From positions 13,465,395 through 13,529,394 of the forward strand of contig NC_065878.1 in the NCBI RefSeq assembly GCF_933775445.1: a stretch of DNA of 64,000 nucleotides, read 5' to 3'. Made by a program: the position numbers and the translations under genes. Of this stretch, positions 10,011 through 21,579 are shown piece by piece. Source of the DNA: Argentina anserina (Eukaryota > Streptophyta > Magnoliopsida > Rosales > Rosaceae). Position 1 is the stretch's first letter. Every line of letters starts with the position of its first letter. Under the pieces are notes generated by a model. That model saw nothing but the letters and a program-made list of their open reading frames with translations. It had not been told where the DNA came from and did not search any database.

Positions 10011-13000
10011 ATGAAGCCTATATTCTGTGGCAACTTGGATTTTGATGCAAGGCAATCGGATGTGGAGCGCCTCTTCAACAAGTATGGGAAGGTCGATAGG
10101 GTGGATGTGAAATCTGGTAAACTACTGTTGTTATTCAAGATTTTAGTTTTTGCTATTACTACCTGGAATTGGTGTATAGAAAAGGCTAGTTTATTGACAG
10201 CTGTGTGTTGGCTTGTTCGTTTACATTTGTTTTTTCTGTTTGAGTTTGTTGGGTGTGCATTGTTTGGAAATTTTCTGTATGCGCTGAATCCACTGATATC
10301 TCTGAAGTGCAAGAGACTGAATTATCCTGCTTGGGTGTGTTCTGTACGGAGTAATGTGGATTGATGTATGAGCACCATAATTATCCTTATGAGATAAATG
10401 ATAGGGGTAAGTTTGATGGGTATAGTGGTATAATAATATGTGACAGATGATTCTACTGCCACAGAGTAATTTAGTAGGGACTTTTCTCCTCCTACAGAAT
10501 TGACGACGTTAACAATTATTATATTCTGCTATGTGGCCGATATTTAATCAGAGTATATTTCTGAATGATATGCGGCAAGGTGGGGTTACTGGATACGAGT
10601 CTAGGAAAGAACATCTCTGGTTTATAACCAGTGAAAAATGATGCATTTATGATATACCTCTTTGATCATTATTGTATATCAGCAAATGCATGGTCTAGTT
10701 GTGTTTCATAACCTTTTTATCATTTTCTTCTCAAGATATTGGCGATTAAAAGTACCCCTATTTCTGTTAATGGAAAAGTATAGTGACAGGTATGTGCGAT
10801 GAAGTGATATCCATGTCCTGTGGATCTCCTTCATATTAATGGACTTGCACTCTTTCATCAGGATATTGGATATATAATATTAAAGGCATATTTCCTAACG
10901 AAAGAATTTAGCTGTTATTCAAAAGGGTCAATGTATCATTCCTTGAATCATTATTTGAATGGTGTACACGGTATTTTCAGAGAAGCAGGTAACTTACTAT
11001 TGAAGTGTAAACGCCGTACTCAACACTTTCTTTGGCGCAGGATTACTTGGAATGTCCATGCTCTTGGATGGATCTGCTTGTCTGCATTTCTTTTGTAGCA
11101 TGTGCCACGGTTCAGTTTATTTTTCGAGAAGTTAATATGATCAGTCCTAGCCCTGCCATCCTACTTTCCCTCAGACCATTGCTTTTTCTTTCCCCATGAC
11201 TTTTCCTCCGTGTTCAATTACCGACATGTTCAATCATATATTCCATGATGATATCGCATCCAATGGCAGGTTTTGTGTTACTTCCTAACAGATGTTTTCG
11301 TATGTACATATTTTATTAGTTTTGAGAAGTCGAAATTTCTTCACGTTTTAGACTTAACTGAATAATTGCATAGAATAATTTGATTTGTTAAGTTAATTGC
11401 AGTTGCTTTGTTTACATAGCATGTTGGTTTTAATAGGGTGGTTTCTATCTGAATTGGTGTAAATAGGATTTGCCTTTGTCTATATGGATGATGAGCGAGA
11501 TGCTGAGTATGCGATCCGCAAGCTTGACAGGACAGAATTTGGTAGGAAGGGACGCTGTCTTCGTATCGAGTGGACCAAGGTAATGTTCGTGGTCTTTTAC
11601 ACAGTTGTTAATTACTTTATGATGTGTTCAGTAGCATGCCAAACCCATATTAAGAATTACCAGATGCAAGTGTTATGCTTTACTTGTTTGTGAAAATTCA
11701 CCTCATTTGTATATTATTACGATTGTTTTGGTCAAAGCATCACAAAAGGATGCACATGTTTCCATCTCTTTCGTGTTTCTACTTGTGTCGAATTATATAA
11801 TTTTTGTATTGCACATTCAATAACATGATAACGATGTTTCAGACACTTACATTATTTTATCTCTATTTTGCACTAACCTATCTGTCTATATTCTGGTTGT
11901 AGCATGAACGTGGGAGTAGGAGAACTGATGATTCAAAAAAACCTCCAGCGAACACGAAGCCCTCGAAAACCCTGTTTGTTATCAACTTTGATCCTATTCA
12001 TACCAGGACAAGGGATCTTGAGAAGCACTTTGATCTATATGGGAAAATAATGAACATAAGGATTAGAAGGAATTTCGCATTCATTCAATATGAATTGCAG
12101 GAGGATGCTACCAAGGCATTGGATGCAACAAATTCAAGGTTCTATTTTCTTGACAAGATCTGCTTCGTCGTTTGCTTAAGTTATGAATTCAGAGATCTTT
12201 GCCTTTGGAAACTCCCTGCTGCTTGTTTGAATTTTCTTCATAAGAGTTTTAGAGTATATGATTCAGTTTCAAGTTTTTTTGGGTACTTATGAGGTAAATT
12301 TATGTGCTTTTTTTGGGTTATATCCAAACATTTCGTTTCTATCAAAGCGCCAAAAGGTCTTATTGATTTGTTCACATGCTCTATGTTTTCACCCGTTTGA
12401 AATTGAATTTTGAAGAAGGGGCAACTTGCAGTGCATGTATTAGACAATTATCAATGACTTTATTCATTTTTTTCTTTATTTATTATTTGAACACCACTTT
12501 GTTGAAAGTTATCCCATTTATTTGTGATATGTTTTTTTATATTAACCATAGTTTGTCGCCCGGTTCACAGCAAGTTCATGGATCGGATTATATCAGTAGA
12601 ATATGCTGTTCGTGATGACGATGATAAAAGAAATGGCCACAGTCCTGATAGAAGGGGCCGTGATACATCTCCTGAGAGGAGAAGAAACAACGATCGTGGG
12701 AGATCTCCAAGTCCATACCGCAGGGATAGGGGTAGTCCGGATTATGGCCATGGTTCCCGTCAGAGTTCTAGAGCTGAACCAAGAAGTCCCGAGTATGAAA
12801 GAGCTCCAAGAAGGAGCCCTGATTATGAGCGAGCTGCAAGCCCGGTCAATGATAGATATGACAGGTTTGACACAGACCTGAACTCTTTTTATTTTGTGGA
12901 GGGGGTTAGGTTGTGGAAGAATGCTTTGTAACATTAGGGGAAGAAAAAATAATGAATTAAGTTTGAGCTCCTGGATCCCATCATGTTGCAATCTATTTAT

Positions 13001-13126
13001 CCAGGATGTACATTTGCTTTGTTATTGTTGTATTTTTACGTCAAAATAATCATCTGTGCCTCTGTTTTGAATATACTTTTGTTGTTATTATGCAGCCGTT
13101 CGCCCCCAGCGCGGGAAAGATCTTGA
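10011..13126 (+). CDS. RS31/RS40-type SR splicing factor, five coding exons
   Basis: A plant-specific RS-subfamily splicing factor: it binds pre-mRNA in the nucleus and recruits the spliceosome. Coding exons are 10011-10116, 11467-11579, 11903-12138, 12571-12864 and 13096-13126. All introns start GT and end AG, and the joined frame is open for 259 residues. RRM1 is at about residues 2-73, with RNP2 IFCGNL (4-9) and RNP1 GFAFVYMD (36-43). RRM2 has LFVINF (97-102) and RNFAFIQY (129-136). From about residue 170 there is an arginine/serine-rich tail with [19 protein letters not shown] and repeated [14 protein letters not shown] units. ATG 10011 gives the expected MKPIFCGNL start. A noncoding first exon probably ends at 9711 (CCCT|GTAAGT) and joins 9983. 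Length is near that recalled for RS31 (264); the RRM wording is nearer RS40/RS41. It is the only clearly intact gene here. Confidence 0.93.
10117..11466 (+). other. long first coding intron of the SR gene
   Basis: This intron is 1350 bases, against 323, 432 and 231 for the others. It splits RRM1 just before RNP1. In plants, long introns of RS-subfamily genes are known sites of alternative splicing that creates premature stops. Acceptor-like sequences inside include TATTTTCAG ending near 10980 and TTTGGCGCAG ending near 11040. No alternative exon can be proven from sequence alone. Confidence 0.6.
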
Positions 13127-14017
13127 TCCTGAGAACCAGCAGCAGTTAGCTGAGCTGGTCTTCTCTCATTTGTACTTCTGTTGTGGGAAATGACTCATCT
13201 GTTGTAGTTGACATTGTTAAGTTTGATTATTCCCCTTATTGTCTATGTATTCAGATACATGGTGAATTTGAACATCAGCGTGCTTAGTGCTTTTTGTCTT
13301 TGGGGTCTGAAACTATATTGAAGTGGTAAATTCAAAGTTTATTAAGTTGCCAATGATATGGTTTATGGAGCCTTCTGTTTTGTTTATACTCCATTCATTT
13401 GTTAGGAGTTTAAATTCTCAGAGAACCTAGTTTGGTGTGAATATCAGTGATTAAGAAATTAGTAGTCTGTTTTCTTTCTTGGAAGGCTCTTTTTTTAATG
13501 GCACTGTCAAAGAAGTCTCTTTTAAAGATTTTTCTGAGATAGAATGAGCTCCTTTGGCACTTTGGCACTGGGGATCCTTGGGGTTTCCTTCTAATATTTG
13601 TATTGAAGTTCACCCTGGAATTAGTGTTAGATGGATTCAAAGTCTTTGAAGTTTGAACTTCCACCATTTGCGGTTTTATAATAGAAGTATGTTAGTTGTT
13701 AGTACTTCATTTTATGCTACCAACTAGGAACTGGCAGACATGTTTCGACATGCTTGAAGCTACCAAGATCCAGCCTGAAACCAACAACACTCGTTGCATA
13801 TTTTGGTACTATATGCCAATCAGGAAAAGTAAAAACCAGTTAAACAAACGGCAGACCTGAAGTTACAGTATTAATATATTAAAAAAATTTCTTGTTTGTT
13901 ACAGTTGAGTGTTGACATTAGATTTTGGTAGGCGAGGCCATAGTTTGGGAAAAGATTTTCTTAGCTTCATTTGGATTCCTTTCAAACTTAAAGGAAGACC
14001 GATATGATCACTAGTAT
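13127..14017. other. 3' untranslated and downstream region of the SR gene
   Basis: Begins with the 3' UTR of the SR gene. No further gene seen. Around 13947-14005 is a stretch (TTTGGGAAAAGATTTTCTTA onward) that recurs imperfectly at about 19428-19490 on the far side of the copia insertion. Confidence 0.5.
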
Positions 14018-14148
14018 TATGAGCACTAAACGGTATTGGAGCACCATGATAGTGGAGCACCAAGAGGAGTGAAGCAATCTTTATACATGTATATATAGAG
14101 ATGATTGTTGTATGTAATTTGAGCAAGACAGTGTAATATAAGTTCATT
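14018..14148 (+). repeat. copia-2 5' LTR
   Basis: About 131 bp, starting TATGAGCACT and ending AAGTTCATT; contains GTATATATAGAG as TATA region. The two LTRs differ by very few bases (for example one extra A near the start here), which suggests a fairly young insertion. Confidence 0.88.
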
Positions 14149-14816
14149 TGGTATCAGAGCATCTTGCTCTGTTTTTCTGGGAATTTTTTCCTTCTTTCCT
14201 TCTCCGGCAGCTAGCTCGGAGCTTCTGTTTTTTCAGCTCCTCAAGGTGTGGGGCACTGTCACGACTGAAAAATCATCCACCGGAGCTGACGACCTCCTTG
14301 AGATCCACGTCCAGGGTGATACACAAGGACTTGGCCAAGAAGACGGACCTCCTTTCCCAGCTCGGAACTTACCCGGGCCGTGACATACCCGACCCGGCAA
14401 GCTTCTCCTCCACCTATACCCGGAATCGCGACACCACGTTCCGGCGGACTCGCTACCCCCTCGCCAGACTCCGCTGCACCTCGCCGCCGTCGATCCACTG
14501 CTTGATTCACCCGGTGAACAGTACCTTCAAGCTCTCCTCGCCGATCCGGTACTCTCGTCCGTCAGGTTTCGCCTCCCAGAGCTAGACGATCGCCTCAAGC
14601 ACGTCGCACCACTGCGAGTAGAACAGCGATGCCGCAAGCTCCCACGCTCCGCCGCTGAAAATCGTCGTCTCCGAAACTGCATTTTTTTGACCCACATCCG
14701 ACCCGGCCTGCATCTAACCCAGCCCGCATCCGACCCGGATCAGACCCGACCCGGATCAGACCCGGCCTGCATCCGACCCGGCCCGGTTCCGACCCAGCCC
14801 AGAATTGGTTGTCTTG

Positions 14817-14838
14817 TGTCAGTGTAGGTTCACTGACA
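14817..14838 (+). promoter_or_regulatory. conserved hairpin in the copia-2 leader
   Basis: TGTCAGTG, loop TAGGTT, then CACTGACA: a perfect 8-bp stem about 90 bases before the gag ATG. It matches 8217-8238 (minus strand) in copia-1, followed in both by a palindromic GTG(C/T)ACGT(A/G)CAC. Confidence 0.5.
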
Positions 14839-14925
14839 GTGTACGTGCACCCAAGACAGATTTATATCCTTTTTTTTGGGTACTTCCGCTGTATAATTCC
14901 TGATTTTTTGAATTCCTTTCTTTCA

Positions 14926-17900
14926 ATGGGTTCTGGAGACGAAGCTGATGTTCCGAAATTTGAAGTATCTGTCAAGAGTTCTGACAGTGGGTCCTTTGGG
15001 GGTACTAAACTTAATGGAACTAATTTCCGTAAATGGAAGAGACTTATGGCGACTCATCTTCGAGGTATACACAAGATGAGGCATGTAACCGGAGCCACTC
15101 CTGCTCCTAGCAAAGATGATATTATTGCCTACACTAAGTGGGACGATGATGATGGTCTTGTGATGTCCGTCTTGTGGAAAGCTATGAATGACGAGATAAT
15201 TGATCTGGTGGAGGCATGTGACACTGCGCAAGCAATATGGCTGACACTTGAAGGCTTATATACTAATGACTCTGATTTCATACAGGTTCATGAGTTAATG
15301 TGCACCGCCTTGGCGATGCAACAGGATGGGCAACCGGTGGCGCAATATTTCACCAAACTAAGAAATATTTGGGCTGAGATTGATATGAAACGTCCTTGCC
15401 TGATCAAACATCAGGAGGATATTGCTTGGTACCAACGTGAGAAGGAGCTTGAGCGAGTTCACCATTTCCTGAAAGGTCTTGATACTAAACATAACAGTGC
15501 GAAAGGGGAATTGCTCCGTCAAACCGAACCTCCTAGCTTAATTACAGCTTTCACATATATCCGTAAGGATGAATCTCACCAGGAAAGCCTTCATCAGGCA
15601 CAAGTTGAAGTTTCCAGCCTTACTATCCGTGCTAGATCTTCCGCACCACCTCTTCAGCAGGCCACTTCATCTCCACTTCAACGAGGACCACCACCAGGTT
15701 TCGGGAATCAGCCACGCCCTCCTTGTTCTTATTGTCATGATACTAACCATGCTCGCGCAACCTGTTGGAAGCTGTATCCACATCTTCGGCCTAAGAGGCC
15801 CCATCATCATCCCAAGGCGAAAACAACTATTCAACTAGTCCAGGAACCCGATATCTATGGTGTGGTTGGACACGATCATCATACCGCAGGCGGAGCAAAC
15901 CCTACTGCCTCCATTGCTGGTCGTAGAAAAATTGGTATGGCTTTAAATATTTCTCACTTAATTAGTTTTGATACTTGGATTATTGATTCGGGTGCGTCTG
16001 ATCATATGACTTATGACAAATCTTATTTTACCGTATTGTCTCCTCCACCAGTACCCTATGTTACTAATGCTAATGGTGAGACATTTCCCGTATTAGGAAA
16101 AGGGTCGGTTCGTATTACTCCCACAATAGAGCTTCAAAATGTGCTATATGTTCCTGCCTTATCTCATCATTTGATCTCTGTTCCCCAATTAAACGCTGAC
16201 GCTAAGTGCTTTGTGACATTTTTTCCTATGTATGTGATTTTTCAAGATCTTCTCACCGGAGAGTTAATTGGTCGGGGGTATCTGAGGGGCCGGTTGTTTC
16301 ATCTGGATCAGACATATGCGGGGGCGAAACCAGGGGCACCATCTCGTTCCGCTTTAATCTCCACTTCTGACAAGTTAAGTGAAGTTTGGTTATGGCATCG
16401 TCGCTTAGGGCATCCCTCTTTTAGTGTTATGAAATCATCTATGCCTACTTTGTTTCTTAGTGTGGATGAGTCCCTTTTACATTGTGAGACATGTGTTTTG
16501 GGTAAGAGTCATCGATCTACTTATTCCCGTAGTACTTCTAATAAACATCTTCTTCCTTTCGAATTAATTCATTCTCATGTTTGGGGACCCTCCCAAGAAT
16601 CTACTGTGTCCGGGATGCGATATTATGTGTCATTTATTGATGATTGCACCCGTCTTTCATGGATTGTTCTCCTCAAAACAAAAAATGAAGTTTTTCCCGC
16701 TTTCCAAACTTTCTATGCCACTGTTAAAACACAATATAATGCCACAGTTTGAATTCTTCGTTCTGATAATGGGGGGGGGGGGGAATATGTGAATCATGTT
16801 TTTTGGGAGTTCCTTAACACACATGGGATTGTTCATCAAACAGCGTGTCCTTATACCCCTGAGCAGAATGGAGTTTCTGAAAGGAAAAATCGTCATTTAC
16901 TTGACATGACTCGGTGTATTCTTTTTAGTGCCCATATGCCCAAATACCTTTGGGGTGATGCTGTCCTCACTTATGCCCACCTCATTAATCGTCTTCCCTC
17001 TCGTGTTCTTCAGGGAAAAGTTCCAAATGAGGTACTTGCATCTCATATCTCCTTACCTTCTTTTCATAATCTTCCTGCCCGTGTTTTCGGTTGTGTTATT
17101 TTTGTCCATCTTCCCAAACATCAGAGATCTAAGTTAGATGCTCGGGCCGTTAAATGTGTGTTTGTTGGGTGTGGAGGACATCAGAAAGGGTACCGGTGCT
17201 ATCATCCACCTACCAAGAAGTACTATGTCACTATGGATGTCACTTTCTTTGAGGATATGAGTTATTTTCCCTCTTCCGATACTACTCTTCAGGGGGAGAA
17301 TCCATACTTCGAAGAGCTGTATCATGGAGATGGGGAGACAAATAAGCCAGTAGATATGATGACCAGACCAATTGAGATTACCGATATGTCCGTTATACAA
17401 GCACCACCGAGTGATTCCGATATAGTCACTCCAGCGATTCAAGCACCAGAAGATGACAACACAACTGCCCCTCATACTACTGACCAAAACTCTCCTGGTA
17501 CGGAAGATCACTCATACAAGGTTAGTCATTCTATTGGGACTAATACTAGTGATGCTAATAGTAGACAATATGTCTTGCCAAATAGGTCTACTCGGGGTTA
17601 GCCAACAAAAAAATATGAACCTACCATTCAGGCGAAAGCTAAGTATCCTGTGGCAAACTTTATGTCTACCAAAAGATTGTCTAAGTCATATGAATCATTT
17701 GTGAATCAAATATCTACTGTATCAGTACCTAACATAGTGCAGGATGCATTGAGAGATCCAAAATGGAGAAAAGCAATGGAGGAAGAGATGGAAGCATTAC
17801 AAAAGAACAATACTTGGGAGCTTGTATCACCACCACATGGCAAGAAGACTGTGGGATATCGTTGGGTGTTTACAGTAAAGCATAATCCAGATGGGTCAGT

Positions 17901-18171
17901 GAGCCGGTATAAAGCACGCCTAGTAGCAAAAGGGTTCACCCAGACATATGGCATAGACTATGATGAGACATTTGCACCTGTTGCAAAGATGAACACTATT
18001 TGGGTATTGCTCTCTTGTGCTGCTAACTTAAACTGGCCACTCAGACAGTTTGATGTTAAAAATGCGTTCCTTCTAGAGAACTTACAGAAGAAGTGTCTTC
18101 CGCCGGGATATGCGGCCGCTTCTCCAAGTAACTATGTATGCAGATTGAGAAAAATCTTTGTATCGTCTTAA
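14926..18171 (+). pseudogene. copia-2 gag, protease, integrase and part of RT
   Basis: One frame from ATG 14926 (MGSGDEADVPKFEV) runs to 18171, broken only by TGA at 16750-16752 and TAG at 17599-17601. The gag part has the domain recognised by LNGTNFRKWKRLM and ends with a zinc knuckle CSYCHDTNHARATC (CX2CX4HX4C). The protease shows IDSGASDHMTYDKS. The GAG-pre-integrase motif (WLWHRRLGHPSFSVM) and integrase core follow. The TGA stands where copia-1 has arginine. Thirteen G in a row follow the second catalytic aspartate but keep the frame. RT begins with GYRWVFTVK and YKARLVAKGFTQTYGIDY; the frame is lost after KNAFLLENL and RLRK through small deletions around 18080-18170. Confidence 0.92.
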
Positions 18172-18211
18172 ATAGTCACCTCGTGCCTGATTTGGAAGAT
18201 TCTCACAATTC

Positions 18212-19258
18212 ATGAGGAGAATTGGCTACATACAGAGTAATTCAGACCACACACTATTTCTCAGACATCAGCAAGGGAAGGTAACAACCCTAATTATATA
18301 TGTTGATGATATGGTAGTTACTGGAAATGATACTGTTGAGGTGGATAGATTACAGAAACAGCTAGCCACAGAATTTGAGATGAAAGACTTAGGTACACTC
18401 AAGTACTTCTTGGGCATTGAGATAGCCCGGGGAAGTGATGGTATTTATCTGTGTCAGAGGAAGTACATCCTTGATCTACTAACAGAGACCGGTATGCTGG
18501 ATTGCACTCCCATTGATACTCCTATTGAGCAAAACCATCGGTTAGCAGAGTATCCAGATCAAGTACCGACTGAAAAAACTCGGTACCAGAGGCTAGTTGG
18601 ACGCCTGATTTATTTATCACATACCAGACCAGATGTTACATATGCAGTAAGTGTAGTGAGTCAGTTCATGCATAATCCCAGCGTGGACCACATGGATGTT
18701 GTTGTAAGGATTTTGAGGTACTTGAAGTCAGCCCCAGGAAGAGGAGTAATGTTTTCTAAACACAAAAATATCTTTGAGGTTTGTGGCTTCACAGATGCAG
18801 ACTGGGCTGGAAATATTACAGATCGGAGATCCACATCAGGGTACTTTACCTTTGTTGGGGGTAACCTTGTTACATGGAAGAGTAAGAAACAAAAGGTGGT
18901 AGCTCGATCTAGTGCTGAAGCAGAGTACAGAGGTATGGCTCATGGGGTATGTGAATTGTTATGGCTTAGAAACTTGCTACAAGATTTGGGTATTAAGCCT
19001 AAATGTGCAATGCAGCTGTACTGTGACAACAAAACAGCTATTGATATTTCACAGAATCCTGTGCAACATGATCGTACAAAACATGTGGAGGTTGATCGTC
19101 ACTTTATAAAGGAAAAACTAGATGCGAAGATTATTAGTTTTCCTTTTATTCCTACAGAAGAACAACTTGCCGATATGCTCACAAAAGGAATATCTAAAAA
19201 AAATTTTTATGACTCACTTGGCAAGTTGGGCATGGTTGATATGTATGCGCCAACTTGA
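18212..19258 (+). pseudogene. copia-2 RT C-terminal part and RNase H
   Basis: A 348-residue frame, shifted relative to the upstream part. It carries the RT catalytic YVDDMVV, LKYFLGIEIARG, YLSHTRPDVTYAVSVVSQF, and RNase H with SSAEAEYRGMAHGVCELLWL and HVEVDRHFIKEKL. It stops at the polypurine tract before the 3' LTR. It matches copia-1 (4764-6842) almost residue for residue. Confidence 0.93.
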
Positions 19259-19265
19259 GGGGGAG

Positions 19266-19395
19266 TATGAGCACTAACGGTATTGGAGCACCATGATAGT
19301 GGAGCACCAAGAGGAGTGAAGCAATCTTTATACATGTATATATAGAGATGATTGTTGTATGTAATTTGAGCAAGACAGTGTAATATAAGTTCATT
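19266..19395 (+). repeat. copia-2 3' LTR
   Basis: About 130 bp, nearly identical to 14018-14148, followed by the AGTAT duplication. Confidence 0.88.
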
Positions 19396-19604
19396 AGTAT
19401 TACATCTTTTATTGCCTGGTTTGTTTGGGAAAAGATTTCTCTTAGCTTCATTAGGAGTCCTTCTGGATTTATTGGAAGACTGATTAACTAGTCCAGAATC
19501 CTTATATTTAGAGGCTCTGACCATAGCTATTCTTCACAAATTATTCTCCAACAATTTGCTCTAACTAGTAGAGATTATTGATTAAGCAACCGGAGCTTCT
19601 CAAT

Positions 19605-19763
19605 ATGTCACAAGAAGGCAACAACTGGTGGTCGACGACGGAAGATAAGGATATTTCAACCCCAAAGTCCAAGGGATACTCAACATATGAAGTACGTACG
19701 TGCCCACCGCCACCACAAAAGAACCAGCAACCTCCTTATACGTATGACTTCTGTTCGAGTTAA
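19605..19763 (+). CDS. small hypothetical ORF (52 residues)
   Basis: Starts at the ATG reading MSQEGNNWWSTTEDKDIS and ends with a proline-rich stretch TCPPPPQKNQQPPYTYDFC. Composition is less random than most small frames nearby, and it lies in sequence that was next to the SR gene before copia-2 inserted. I do not recognise the protein and see no promoter or splice context. It may be chance or a leftover exon. Confidence 0.2.
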   Translation: MSQEGNNWWSTTEDKDISTPKSKGYSTYEVRTCPPPPQKNQQPPYTYDFCSS

Positions 19764-20298
19764 TTTGAGTCGAACTTTCGAGGAGGAGTATATGAGAAAC
19801 ATGAGAGGGAACTAGTTTTGAGTTATGCTAGTGGTATATATTTTATCGTCTTATGTGGCTGAGTAGATGAAAACTACAGTAATGATGTGGGTTTCGTTAT
19901 TTTAAGTGATATATGAATAAAACTTTAAATTGATTGAGTAATATTAGTTTGCTATTGGTCTTTATCAGCAACTATGCTAGTAACTGTTGTTCTTATCAAG
20001 TACACTATATGGTAATATGAAATTTCAATTATACTTTTCTTGCGTTTTAATTTTTAATTTAGTTCTATATACCTATATGCCTATAGACGACCAATATTGT
20101 CTTTACAACTATGTAAGAAAGTCTATTTTAACTTGAAACATAATCTCATGAGCAGTTTACCAAAGAAAGATTGGTCCAACAGCTTGATTCAAGACTTTCT
20201 TTATACAGAGGTTAGATTTTATTTACAACATTGAAACGAGAAATCAAAGGCACTAAATTTATACTCTAGCGATAATGGAAATATATATAGAAGAGAAT
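19764..20298. other. intergenic, nothing recognised
   Basis: AT-rich sequence with no convincing coding frame, RNA gene or repeat. Confidence 0.55.
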
Positions 20299-20656
20299 TT
20301 TCAGGTGTGGACGTTTGTACCTTACATAAGGTACGGATTCGCTGATTCCGGTGATGGTAGGCTGCAACGGCGGGGCAGACACGACAGTCGCACTTCCCAC
20401 CTCTCGGCGGTCTCGTCTGTGCCGGTCGGAACTTCATTGGCGACCCACGGCGGTCGGAATTGCGAAATCGCCCGAATCTGTCCAGAAACTTGATTTTTCC
20501 AGATTCCGGCCACCGTGGGTCGTCGATAGAGCTCCGGCCGGCACAGACGAGATCGCCAGGAGGTGGGTAGAGCGGCAGTACTGTTCCGCCGCGCTATTGC
20601 AGTCTGTCATCGCCGGATTCGGCGAATACGCACGGTGCGGACGTCCGCACCTGAAA
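20299..20656. mobile_element. foldback / long-inverted-repeat MITE-like element
   Basis: A GC-rich island in AT-rich DNA whose two halves are imperfect inverted copies. The left end TTTCAGGTGTGGACG pairs with the right end CGTCCGCACCTGAAA. Further in, TCGTCTGTGCCGGTCGGA and GACCCACGGCGGTCGG on the left pair with matching segments on the right. The right arm ends in a perfect 18-bp palindrome (20634-20651); the left arm holds a second hairpin TACCTTA-CA-TAAGGTA. No clear target duplication. The two open frames across it follow from the palindrome. Confidence 0.7.
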
Positions 20657-21571
20657 TGACATATATATATATATATTTGTAACCATGTGTTGTAGCTTGT
20701 TAAAGCTCATAGGATTCATTTGTAACCTTGTTCTTGTAGCTCATGGAATTTTAAATGGAAGGGAGAAAAGTAGTGAGTGTTGTTAGGGAAAAGGACGAGA
20801 GAGAGGATGAAAAAGACAACGACATAAGGTTAAACAAAGGGCAGAGGCAGCCGACAATCGACACAGGCAACAGCGTCACGTCCAGGCCACGCAAACGCTC
20901 TTCTTTCTTTTCATCGTTCCCCAAATTCTGGGTTCTTTCTTTGTTTCTTACGCAGGCAATTTGAAAGCTCCATGGCAGCTCCGACTTGCCACTTTCAAGA
21001 CAAAGACAACGGAATATGAAAGTCAAGTAGGCATCAATTAGAGTAATATTCCAGTTTACAGCAGAGAAAAATATTCGGTTTTGGTTAGAGAGAGAGAGAG
21101 AGATCTTACTCTTTTAGTCATTTTACTGGCTAAAGTGTAAATTTCACAGTGAGACGATATGTAGCTATTGATGAGGAACACAATTGCCAAACAATAAAGT
21201 TCGAATTAAAATGGCAAGTAGCAAATTCACCAATCACGTAACTCTGCCAAATATTGCAACCTTTCGTCATAAACCCAAATTGATAAAATTAGAGATAGAC
21301 CCAAATCACCTAATATTGAAAGCGTTATTTGAAGTTAAACCCACACCTATTTTTTTTTTCCTTCTACACTTCAATTTTTTTTCTACAAGTCTATTTTGCC
21401 TTTTATTATTATTTTGATTTCCTTAATCTTAACATCTCTTTAAAATATTTCATTCAACATGTCTAATTCAATCAATTCATTGATTTCTCATTATTTAAAT
21501 TGCTGAAAAATTATTATTTCACATTTTCTTTGAGAAAAACTTTTAAATATAGCTAGTATCAAATTTTCATA
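20657..21571. other. intergenic, nothing recognised
   Basis: Begins with an (AT)n run and contains a short (GA)n run at about 21086-21102. Small frames at 20755-21026 on both strands have no recognisable domain. Confidence 0.55.
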
Positions 21572-21579
21572 ATAGAAAC

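Larger units (their letters stand above)
14018..19395 (+). mobile_element. Ty1-copia retrotransposon with gag (copia-2)
   Basis: A 5.4-kb element flanked by AGTAT at 14013-14017 and 19396-19400 (TAGTAT if the shared T is counted). Order: LTR 14018-14148, primer-binding site TGGTATCAGAGC at 14149-14160, GC-rich leader, gag-protease-integrase-RT-RNase H, polypurine tract GAGGGGGAG just before 19266, LTR 19266-19395. The polyprotein closely matches copia-1, but here gag is present. Two nonsense codons and one frameshift region break it. Its LTRs differ largely from those of copia-1 although the proteins are near relatives. Confidence 0.94.

Noticed and set aside
14148..14585. 145-residue ORF at the start of copia-2
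   Set aside because: It begins at the primer-binding site and covers the untranslated leader. Gag clearly starts at 14926.
20275..20659. Overlapping ORFs of 63 to 102 residues on both strands
   Set aside because: The region is a long inverted repeat, so frames appear on both strands; no domain recognised.
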